Source: Clostridia bacterium (lineage in GTDB: Bacteria; Bacillota; Clostridia; Christensenellales; Borkfalkiaceae). Taken from it: a DNA stretch of 36,491 nt. A program made the translations under genes and the position numbers. Under the pieces are notes generated by a model. That model was given only the letters and a program-made list of their open reading frames with translations. It was not told where the DNA came from and ran no database searches. The first letter of the stretch is position 1; every line of letters begins with the position of its first letter. Below are positions 31,235-36,491 of this stretch, piece by piece. The DNA is taken from positions 1 to 36,491 of the forward strand of contig JAFTPK010000015.1 of the NCBI GenBank assembly GCA_017463325.1, in the 5' to 3' direction.

Positions 31235-31498
31235 ATGAGCAAAAAACGACGGGTACTGGACGCTACCTTGGAAATTCTTTTAGAGCTAGGGATCACCATT
31301 CTTTGCCTCCTGATAGGATTTTTGATTTTATGGGCATTTGGGGTTGATTTGACGGCGGAAACGCTTGATTTCGAGCTTGTGGCGCTGCTTGGCGCGGTAG
31401 TGTTTATCGTCGTCTTTTTTGCTCTATACGCCCTCGTTTACATACGAAAAAAGAAGAAAAATAAAAAAGGAGAAGATACTTATGATCAAACTGACTAA
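31235..31498 (+). CDS. Small two-helix membrane protein, unknown
   Basis: An 87-residue protein with a short basic start, two membrane helices (about 12-34 and 46-70) and a basic cytosolic end (RKKKKNKKGEDTYDQTD). It has AAGGAG 8 bases before the ATG. The last 17 bases overlap the next gene, so the two are co-translated. No family is recognised. Confidence 0.65.
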   Translation: MSKKRRVLDATLEILLELGITILCLLIGFLILWAFGVDLTAETLDFELVALLGAVVFIVVFFALYALVYIRKKKKNKKGEDTYDQTD

Positions 31499-31925
31499 CT
31501 TGCAAGACTTGCAAAAATACTTCCCGTCTGTCACGGACGAGGCAATCGCCTTTTTGAAAGCGCTTAGCGAAAGCACGGAGAACGGCAAATATCCGTTCGG
31601 CCCCGACGTGACCGTCAACGTGCAGAGCGTACAGACGAAGACGGACGAAACGGCTATGATGGAAGCGCACGACGTATTTGTGGATTTTCAGTATATGGTG
31701 AGCGGGGAGGAAAAAATTATTTTCACGCCCAAGGCAAACTTGAAAATCGGCAAGGAATACGACGAGGTCAAGGACCGCGCCTTTTACGTATGGGAAGAGG
31801 GAGAGTCTGTCACCTATCAAAGCGGCGAGGGCGTTGTGCTCTATCCTGAGGAGGCGCACCTCCCCGGGCTTGCGGTAAAAGAGAGCAAGCTCGTCAAAAA
31901 AGCGGTGGTAAAAATCAGATACTAA
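31482..31925 (+). CDS. YhcH/YjgK/YiaL family protein (EbgC-like cupin)
   Basis: A 147-residue protein of the family that includes EbgC and YhcH, a beta-barrel (cupin-like) fold. Visible family features: VQTKTDETAMMEAHDVFVDFQYMVSG and the C-terminal VVLYPEEAHLPGLAVKESKLVKKAVVKI, where EAH and the later residues form the metal site. Some members act in sialic-acid or beta-galactoside metabolism; the substrate here is unknown and no sugar operon is adjacent. The ATG at 31482 has AAGGAG upstream. Confidence 0.87.
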   Translation: MIKLTNLQDLQKYFPSVTDEAIAFLKALSESTENGKYPFGPDVTVNVQSVQTKTDETAMMEAHDVFVDFQYMVSGEEKIIFTPKANLKIGKEYDEVKDRAFYVWEEGESVTYQSGEGVVLYPEEAHLPGLAVKESKLVKKAVVKIRY

Positions 31926-31942
31926 CCGATTATCAACAAAAA

Positions 31943-31988
31943 GAAAAATCCCCCGCCGAAGCTCTTTGCAGAGTTGTTTCGGTGGGGG
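31943..31988. terminator. Bidirectional terminator
   Basis: CCCCCGCCGAA (31950-31960) pairs with TTCGGTGGGGG (31978-31988), one wobble. On the minus strand it is followed by ATTTTTCTTTTTG, so it mainly ends the minus-strand 58-residue gene, but also separates it from the EbgC-like gene. Confidence 0.8.
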
Positions 31989-31996
31989 AGCTTGCT

Positions 31997-32173
31997 TTAC
32001 GGGGCGACTTTTTCCTCTCTGCTTTTGGCTCTTTCGTCCTTGATACGGCTCACCGTCGTTAAACAGGCGGTGAGCTTTTCCACAAGTACGCGCAGAAGCT
32101 TTTCAAGAAACCCGAGTAAAAGAACGTCCACACCGTAAGCAAGCAACGCTTTCAGGATCCGTAAAAAATTCAT
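31997..32173 (-). CDS. 58-residue hydrophobic/amphipathic protein, unknown
   Basis: A short gene with a strong AAGGAGG site, a consensus promoter and a terminator, all on the minus strand. The sequence MNFLRILKALLAYGVDVLLL is followed by GFLEKLLRVLVEKL and a basic/acidic end (KDERAKSREEKVAP). Residues 3-36 could be one long membrane-associated helix or a helical hairpin. No family is recognised. The small size and strongly hydrophobic start recall type I toxins or small membrane proteins, without further evidence. Confidence 0.7.
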   Translation of the reverse strand: MNFLRILKALLAYGVDVLLLGFLEKLLRVLVEKLTACLTTVSRIKDERAKSREEKVAP

Positions 32174-32178
32174 AGTCA

Positions 32179-32195
32179 GTCCTCCTTTTCGGGAG
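32179..32195 (-). promoter_or_regulatory. Hairpin covering the ribosome binding site of the 58-residue gene
   Basis: On the minus strand, CCTCC-CGAAAA-GGAGG forms a stem whose right arm is the ribosome binding site itself. This would reduce translation unless opened. Confidence 0.5.
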
Positions 32196-32229
32196 GCCGC
32201 CGCCGCAGTAGGATCCGTCCGCAGGGGGT

Positions 32230-32257
32230 ATTATACCACAGATTTTCCATTTGTCAA
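32230..32257 (-). promoter_or_regulatory. Strong promoter of the 58-residue gene
   Basis: On the minus strand TTGACA, a 16-nt spacer, TATAAT (complements at 32252-32257 and 32230-32235). It is divergent from the ruvC promoter. Confidence 0.75.
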
Positions 32258-32305
32258 GAACTTACTGCCAACTTTTTTCAAACTTTTTTTTGCGCGGAGA
32301 AAATC

Positions 32306-32334
32306 TTGACATTCGACGCGGAATTTGGTACAAT
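32306..32334 (+). promoter_or_regulatory. Promoter of ruvCAB-queA
   Basis: TTGACA at 32306-32311, a 17-nt spacer, TACAAT at 32329-32334. Confidence 0.75.
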
Positions 32335-32366
32335 ATAAAGTGAGAAAGAATAGGGAGCAAAAGGGC

Positions 32367-33104
32367 ATGATCATTTTGGGGATAGACCCGGGAATAGCGA
32401 CGCTCGGGTACGGGGTCGTGGAAAAGGACGAACGCGGCGCGGTGCGTGCCGTTGATTACGGCGTCGTCACCACTCCCAAGGAGCAGCCTCTCCCCGCCCG
32501 TCTTATCCTTTTGGAGGAGGGGGTGGCGCGGCTGTTGGAAAAATACCGCCCCGACGAGATCGCCTTAGAGGAATTATTCTTTACGAAGAACATCACCAAC
32601 GGTATTGCCGTCGCTCACGCAAGAGGGGTGACTATGCTTGCTTGTGCCAAGGCATGTCCGCGTTTATTCGAGTATACGCCTATGCAGATCAAGCAGGCGC
32701 TCACAGGCTACGGTAGGGCGGACAAGCAGCAAATGCAAAAGGTGGTAACGAGCGTTTTACATTTGAAAGAAATTCCCCGTCCTGACGACGCGGCAGACGC
32801 TCTTGCGGTGGCGGTGTGTCACGCCTCCGTCAGTCGATTTGGCGGGCTGTTCGCCGTTAGCAACACTACGCGGACGAAAGGGAACAACGCCGTTTCGCCG
32901 TCGGCGTTTGAACGGTTGATGAAAACGGGGGTATTCCCCGGCGAGGAAAAGGAAAAACCGAAGCGCCCGCGCGCCAAAAAGCCTGCGGCATCTACGGTAA
33001 AAACGGTGAAAAAACCGTCTGTGGCGGGGAGCGCGTCAAAGGAGCTTGCGGCGGCGATCGCCGCGAAAATGCGGGAAGCGGAAGAGAAAGGAGAAAAAGA
33101 ATGA
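32367..33104 (+). CDS. ruvC: Holliday junction resolvase RuvC with long basic tail
   Basis: An endonuclease that cuts four-way junctions symmetrically. Catalytic acids are visible: Asp7 (GIDPG), Glu68 (IALEELFF), Asp140/141/144 (PRPDDAADALAVAVCH). The core ends near residue 155; typical RuvC stops near 165, but here about 80 further residues follow, mostly Lys, Ala, Pro and Glu, with a (KPKRPRAKKPAAS) segment. The tail could add DNA affinity. The ATG at 32367 has GGGAGC upstream. The stop overlaps ruvA by four bases. Confidence 0.93.
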   Translation: MIILGIDPGIATLGYGVVEKDERGAVRAVDYGVVTTPKEQPLPARLILLEEGVARLLEKYRPDEIALEELFFTKNITNGIAVAHARGVTMLACAKACPRLFEYTPMQIKQALTGYGRADKQQMQKVVTSVLHLKEIPRPDDAADALAVAVCHASVSRFGGLFAVSNTTRTKGNNAVSPSAFERLMKTGVFPGEEKEKPKRPRAKKPAASTVKTVKKPSVAGSASKELAAAIAAKMREAEEKGEKE

Positions 33105-33706
33105 TAGCGTTTGTCAAAGGGATTACGGCGGCAATCACCGAGGAAACGGTGGTCGTAGACGTCGGCGGCGTCGGGTACGAGCTGTACGCGTCAGGCTCTG
33201 CCTTACGCGAGGCGAGAGTGGGGGAGCGGATCACGCTCACTACCTATATGCAGGTCAAGGAGGACGGCGTGACGCTGTACGGCTTTTCTTCGGAGCAGGA
33301 AAAACAGCTCTTTATGCGGCTGATTTCCGTGTCGGGCGTGGGGCCGAAGTCGGCGGTTTCGGTGCTTGTTTGTATGAGCGCGGACGAATTGATCGAGGCG
33401 GTTTCGCTTGCCGACGCCAAACGACTTTCCAAGGTGAAAGGGCTTGGAAAAAAGACGGCGGAAAAAATCATTTTGGAATTGCACGGTAAGATTTCTGCGG
33501 CAGAGGTAATGGGGGCAAATCCCGATCCCGTAAAGCCCGTGAACGCGGACATGGGGCTGTCAAAAGCAGACGAGGACGCGGTGGCGACGCTGCAAAACCT
33601 CGGGTTTACGCGTAGCGAAAGCATACAGGCGGTCAAGCGCGCTAAGGAACAAGGCGCGGCGACGGTGGAAGAGGTCATTTTCCGCGCGTTGCAAGGCTCG
33701 GTGTAA
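33101..33706 (+). CDS. ruvA: Holliday junction branch migration protein RuvA
   Basis: A tetrameric junction-binding protein. The OB-fold is residues 1-62 (MIAFVKGITAAITEETVVVD), the helix-hairpin-helix motifs are SVSGVGPKSAVSVL and VKGLGKKTAEKIILEL, and the C-terminal domain that contacts RuvB is ATLQNLGFTRSESIQAVKRA. It is 201 residues, as usual. The start overlaps the ruvC stop (ATGA). Confidence 0.97.
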   Translation: MIAFVKGITAAITEETVVVDVGGVGYELYASGSALREARVGERITLTTYMQVKEDGVTLYGFSSEQEKQLFMRLISVSGVGPKSAVSVLVCMSADELIEAVSLADAKRLSKVKGLGKKTAEKIILELHGKISAAEVMGANPDPVKPVNADMGLSKADEDAVATLQNLGFTRSESIQAVKRAKEQGAATVEEVIFRALQGSV

Positions 33707-33718
33707 GGGGGCGAGAAG

Positions 33719-34774
33719 ATGTTTGACGAAGAAGAATACGGTGGGCAGGAGTTGATCCGCGCCGAAAAAACGGACTACGACGCCGAGGAAAACGTTCTGC
33801 GACCCAAAACCATGGCGGATTACGTCGGGCAGGAAAAGGTCAAAGATAATCTAAGCGTCTATATTACGGCGGCTCGCTCTCGCGGGGACGCCCTCGATCA
33901 CGTGCTGCTGTACGGCCCTCCCGGGCTTGGGAAAACCACGCTCGCCCATATCATTGCGGCGGAGATGGGGGTAAATATCAAGCTGACGAGCGGTCCTGCG
34001 ATCGAACGCGGCGGCGATCTTGCGGCGATTTTGACCAACCTCAACGAGGGGGACGTGCTCTTTATCGACGAAATTCACCGCCTCAGCCGTTCTGTGGAGG
34101 AGATTTTATATTCGGCGATGGAGGACTACGTGCTGGACATTATTGCGGGGAAAGGCCCGTCGGCACGGAATATGCGTTTCCCGCTCAAAAAATTCACGCT
34201 GATCGGCGCTACGACCAAGGCAGGTATGCTTGCGTCGCCTTTGCGTGACCGTTTCGGGATCATCAACCGCTTGGAGATGTACACGGCGGCGGAGCTGACG
34301 CAAATCGTCACTCGCTCGGCGGCGGCGCTTTCGATCGGGATCGAACCTGACGCGGCGGCGGAGATTGCGCGAAGAAGCAGAGGCACGCCGAGAATTGCGA
34401 ATAGGCTATTGAAGAGGGTGCGCGACTTTTCTATCGTCAAAGGGAACGACGAAGTGACGCGTTCAGACGCACGGTTTGCTCTTGAACGCTTGGAGGTGGA
34501 CGAGCTGGGCTTGGACGAAACGGACAGAAAGTATCTGTTCGCGCTCATTGACAAATTCGGCGGCGGTCCTGCGGGGTTGGAAACGCTCGCGGCGACTGTC
34601 AACGAGGACGCGAATACGATTGAGGACGTGTACGAGCCATATCTTTTACAGCTTGGGTTTATTGCCCGCACGCCGCGCGGGAGAATTTGTTTGCGGGACG
34701 GCTATGCGCACATGGGCGTTTCTCCCGGGGCGAAAGCGCGGCGGCAAATGAGTATTTTTGAAACGGACGATTGA
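33719..34774 (+). CDS. ruvB: Holliday junction branch migration ATPase RuvB
   Basis: A hexameric AAA+ motor that drives branch migration with RuvA. Walker A is [11 protein letters not shown] (about 62-72), Walker B is [12 protein letters not shown] (about 114), sensor I is IGATTKAG, and the arginine finger region is [15 protein letters not shown]. The C-terminal winged helix ends with [13 protein letters not shown]. It is 351 residues. It follows ruvA by 12 bp with a ribosome binding site GGGGGCGAGAAG. Confidence 0.97.
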   Translation: MFDEEEYGGQELIRAEKTDYDAEENVLRPKTMADYVGQEKVKDNLSVYITAARSRGDALDHVLLYGPPGLGKTTLAHIIAAEMGVNIKLTSGPAIERGGDLAAILTNLNEGDVLFIDEIHRLSRSVEEILYSAMEDYVLDIIAGKGPSARNMRFPLKKFTLIGATTKAGMLASPLRDRFGIINRLEMYTAAELTQIVTRSAAALSIGIEPDAAAEIARRSRGTPRIANRLLKRVRDFSIVKGNDEVTRSDARFALERLEVDELGLDETDRKYLFALIDKFGGGPAGLETLAATVNEDANTIEDVYEPYLLQLGFIARTPRGRICLRDGYAHMGVSPGAKARRQMSIFETDD

Positions 34775-34775
34775 C

Positions 34776-35804
34776 ATGGCAATTTTTAAAAAGAGCGATT
34801 TTTATTACGAGCTGCCTGAGGAGCGTATCGCGCAGACCCCTGCGGAGCCGCGCGATTCTTCGCGGCTTTTGGTGTACGATCGAAAAACGAAAAAAATAGC
34901 GGACAAAATTTTTCGGCAGATTGAGGAGGAATTAAAGGCGGGCGATCTGCTTGTCGTCAATAATACCAAGGTGATCCCCGCGCGGCTGTACGCAAGAACG
35001 GCGCACGGCGGCGTCGTGGAAATACTGCTGTTAAAGCGGTACGACTTAACGACGTGGGAAGTGCTTATGCGCCCGGGAAAAAAGGGTAAAATCGGCGTTA
35101 CTATGACGGTGAACGACGAGCTTTCTTTCACGGTAAAAGACGTGACGGAGAGCGGCGAACGGGTGATCGAATTTGCGTTCGAGGGGGCGTTTGAGGATAT
35201 TTTGTCGAGAGTGGGCACTATGCCCCTTCCGCCGTATATTAAGGAAAAGTTGGAAAATCAGGCGAGGTATAACACCGTTTATTCCAAAATCGACGGCTCG
35301 GCAGCGGCGCCGACGGCGGGGCTGCATTTCACGCCCGAGCTGCTTGCGCGGTTGAAAGCAAAAGGGGTGCAGATCGCGGAGGTGCTACTGCACGTGGGAC
35401 TTGGAACCTTTCGCCCTGTAAGCGAGGACCTCATTACCGACCATAAAATGCATTCGGAATATTACGAGATTAGCGAGGAAGCGGCTGCGCTGATCAACGC
35501 GGCGAAAAAAGAAGGACGTCGGGTGATCGCCGTGGGTACGACCTCGGTGCGTACCTTGGAGAGCGTTGCGGACGAAAACGGGCTTGTGCGGGCACAAAAG
35601 GGGAATACGGAAATTTTCTTATACCCGCCCTATCAAATGAAATGCGTGGACGCTTTGATTACGAATTTTCATCTTCCCGAAAGCACCCTGATTATGCTCG
35701 TTTCCTGTCTGACGGGCAGGGAGGAAATTTTGTCGGTGTATGAATATGCGGTAAGAAACAAGTATAGGTTTTTTTCTTTCGGCGACGCTTGTTTGATTGT
35801 ATAA
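34776..35804 (+). CDS. queA: tRNA preQ1(34) S-adenosylmethionine ribosyltransferase-isomerase
   Basis: Transfers the ribosyl part of SAM to preQ1 in tRNA, making epoxyqueuosine. It is typical throughout: YYELPEERIAQTPAEPRDSS, LVVNNTKVIPARL, AAPTAGLHFTPELL, HVGLGTFRPV, VIAVGTTSVRTLES, NFHLPESTLIMLVSCL. It is 342 residues, as expected. The ATG at 34776 starts one base after the ruvB stop, with only a weak ribosome binding site, so coupling is likely. The ruvCAB-queA order is common in bacteria. Confidence 0.97.
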   Translation: MAIFKKSDFYYELPEERIAQTPAEPRDSSRLLVYDRKTKKIADKIFRQIEEELKAGDLLVVNNTKVIPARLYARTAHGGVVEILLLKRYDLTTWEVLMRPGKKGKIGVTMTVNDELSFTVKDVTESGERVIEFAFEGAFEDILSRVGTMPLPPYIKEKLENQARYNTVYSKIDGSAAAPTAGLHFTPELLARLKAKGVQIAEVLLHVGLGTFRPVSEDLITDHKMHSEYYEISEEAAALINAAKKEGRRVIAVGTTSVRTLESVADENGLVRAQKGNTEIFLYPPYQMKCVDALITNFHLPESTLIMLVSCLTGREEILSVYEYAVRNKYRFFSFGDACLIV

Positions 35805-35809
35805 CACGT

Positions 35810-35885
35810 CGAAATACTGCGTTGACGCTCGCTCACGTACTACTCGGTACGCTCGTTCGCGTCGCCCTGTCTTTCTTGTTTCTAA
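35810..35885. repeat. Candidate intergenic repeat with CGCTCG words and a CGTAC/GTACG hairpin
   Basis: Between queA and the DtxR-type gene. It contains CGCTCGCTCACGTAC, then a loop, then GTACGCTCGTTCGCG; the core CGTAC-TACTCG-GTACG is at 35836-35851. It has the look of a dispersed intergenic element in Clostridia, but I have no second copy in this window to prove it. Confidence 0.35.
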
Positions 35886-35947
35886 AACCAAACGTTATCA
35901 CGCTATAAAGTTCGGGGTACGCTTATTATTAATAAGGAGGGATCGTT

Positions 35948-36325
35948 ATGAACGAAACCGTCAAACACAATCAATCGGCAGAGGATTATTTGGAGAGCAT
36001 TTTGCTATTGTCGCGGCAAAAGGAGACGGTGCACCGTATCGACGTCGCTAAGGAGCTTGGCGTTTCGGGGGCGGCGGTGAACAAAGCTGTCAAAATTCTC
36101 GTCGAAAAGGGATACGTGTACGAGGACGGAAAGCACCTTTGCTTGACGGAAACGGGGCAAAAATACGCGGGAGAGGTCTTTGAAAGGCATTGTATTTTGC
36201 GGGAATTTTTGCTTTCGCTGGGCGTGTCGGAACACTCGGCGGAGGAGGACGCCTGCCGCATGGAACACCTCCTATCGGACGAAACCTTTTCGGCAATCAA
36301 GAAACAAGTAAAAAAACAGAGCTGA
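35948..36325 (+). CDS. DtxR/MntR-family metal-dependent regulator
   Basis: A 125-residue protein. The winged helix is residues 5-65 (SAEDYLESILLLSRQKETVH, then VSGAAVNKAVKILVEKGYVY) and the dimerisation helices with metal ligands follow (ERHCILREFLLSLGV, Glu/His pattern, and DACRMEHLLSDETF). The absence of a third SH3-like domain points to the short MntR/IdeR form, sensing manganese or iron. The ATG follows AAGGAGGGATC. It is transcribed alone, ending in a terminator that overlaps its stop codon. Confidence 0.9.
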   Translation: MNETVKHNQSAEDYLESILLLSRQKETVHRIDVAKELGVSGAAVNKAVKILVEKGYVYEDGKHLCLTETGQKYAGEVFERHCILREFLLSLGVSEHSAEEDACRMEHLLSDETFSAIKKQVKKQS

Positions 36326-36341
36326 TCGGCTCTGTTTTTTT
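36314..36341 (+). terminator. Terminator of the DtxR-type gene
   Basis: ACAGAGC-TGATC-GGCTCTGT followed by seven Ts; the TGA stop codon lies within the loop. Confidence 0.9.
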
Positions 36342-36347
36342 AGTGAA

Positions 36348-36491
36348 TTGGGTGAATTATACTATCAACTGCAACACCTTATAAAAAATGACAGTTCATA
36401 TAAATCTATGTTATAATAAGTTTACCACAACAAAAAATAACAAGGAGAAATATATGAACTGCTACCATCATTTTACCATAGAAGAAAGAAC
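36348..36491 (+). mobile_element. Left end of an IS30-type insertion sequence (cut by the window edge)
   Basis: A transposase start and a candidate terminal inverted repeat near 36350-36378 (TATACTATCAACTGCAACAC) are visible. The word GTGAATTG lies just outside. A promoter ATGACA, 18-nt spacer, TATAAT (36388-36417) precedes the gene. The right end is outside the window. Confidence 0.5.
36454..36491 (+). CDS. IS30-family transposase, N-terminal fragment
   Basis: Only the first 12 full codons are in the window: MNCYHHFTIEER. YHH(F/L)T(I/L)EER is the usual opening of IS30-family transposases, which cut and paste via a DDE domain further downstream. An AAGGAG site lies 7 bases before the ATG. 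Identity depends on a short segment but it is distinctive. Confidence 0.7.
   Translation, partial: MNCYHHFTIEER

Noticed and set aside
31926..32230. T-box or riboswitch before ruvC
   Set aside because: The structured part is explained by the minus-strand 58-residue gene and its terminator; no conserved riboswitch core seen.

Overview
The window reads as a chromosomal segment of a spore-forming, low-to-moderate GC member of the Bacillota, most likely a gut-type Clostridia lineage. The evidence is a spoIIR gene, a sleB-ypeB germination pair, AGGAGG-type ribosome binding sites, and at least a dozen sigma-A promoters of the TTGACA-N17-TATAAT type. Genus-level placement is not possible from sequence reading alone. 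Most genes have a GCG/ACG-rich style. Three stretches are AT-richer and look acquired: about 1-2480, about 21400-22400, and about 28375-31230. The right edge enters an IS30-type insertion sequence.

Layout. 1-2480 is an accessory strip: a hairpin-mosaic repeat, a P-loop kinase, a GrpB-type protein, an MmcQ/YjbR protein and two small unknown genes on the minus strand. It ends at an aberrant proline tRNA-like gene (minus strand). 2936-12000 is housekeeping: a P-type ATPase, divergent serS, a three-gene set (DnaQ-like exonuclease with BRCT-like tail, RsmF-like rRNA methyltransferase, PlsC-like acyltransferase with zinc ribbon), and rplM-rpsI. 12300-16700 has a large lipoprotein-like membrane protein, an acidic zinc-ribbon protein, several very small genes and rubrerythrin. 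16877-20950 has trmL, spoIIR, sleB, ypeB and a Fur/PerR-type regulator. 21025-22260 has tRNA-Gly(CCC) followed by an 87-bp repeat, a 43-nt perfect palindrome, and a divergent regulator/small-protein switch. 22727-28374 has a glycoside-hydrolase-like protein, a DUF5685 / J-like / membrane protein trio, and an RlmD-type methyltransferase. 28570-30946 is a restriction-modification island with a self-regulating DNA cytosine methyltransferase. 31235-36325 has a small membrane protein, a YhcH/EbgC-like protein, a hidden 58-residue protein, ruvC-ruvA-ruvB-queA and a DtxR-type regulator.

How genes work together. ruvCAB is the Holliday-junction branch-migration and resolution operon, with queA (queuosine synthesis) attached. 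spoIIR signals from forespore to mother cell. sleB-ypeB supplies the cortex-lytic germination enzyme and its partner. rplM-rpsI is the classic L13/S9 operon with a long 5' leader.

The most unusual signals are structural. The 3' ends of rpsI and of tRNA-Gly each show the same architecture: gene end, terminator hairpin, inverted partial copy of the gene end, about 112-114 bp of other sequence, then a second direct copy of gene end plus terminator. In the rpsI case the second hairpin has its loop in reverse orientation. Two other intergenic regions are strings of small hairpins with mostly 3-nt loops, separated by a constant word. The proline tRNA-like gene appears to have an 8-nt anticodon loop. 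The methyltransferase and the tandem-HTH regulator both have clear operator repeats inside their promoters.
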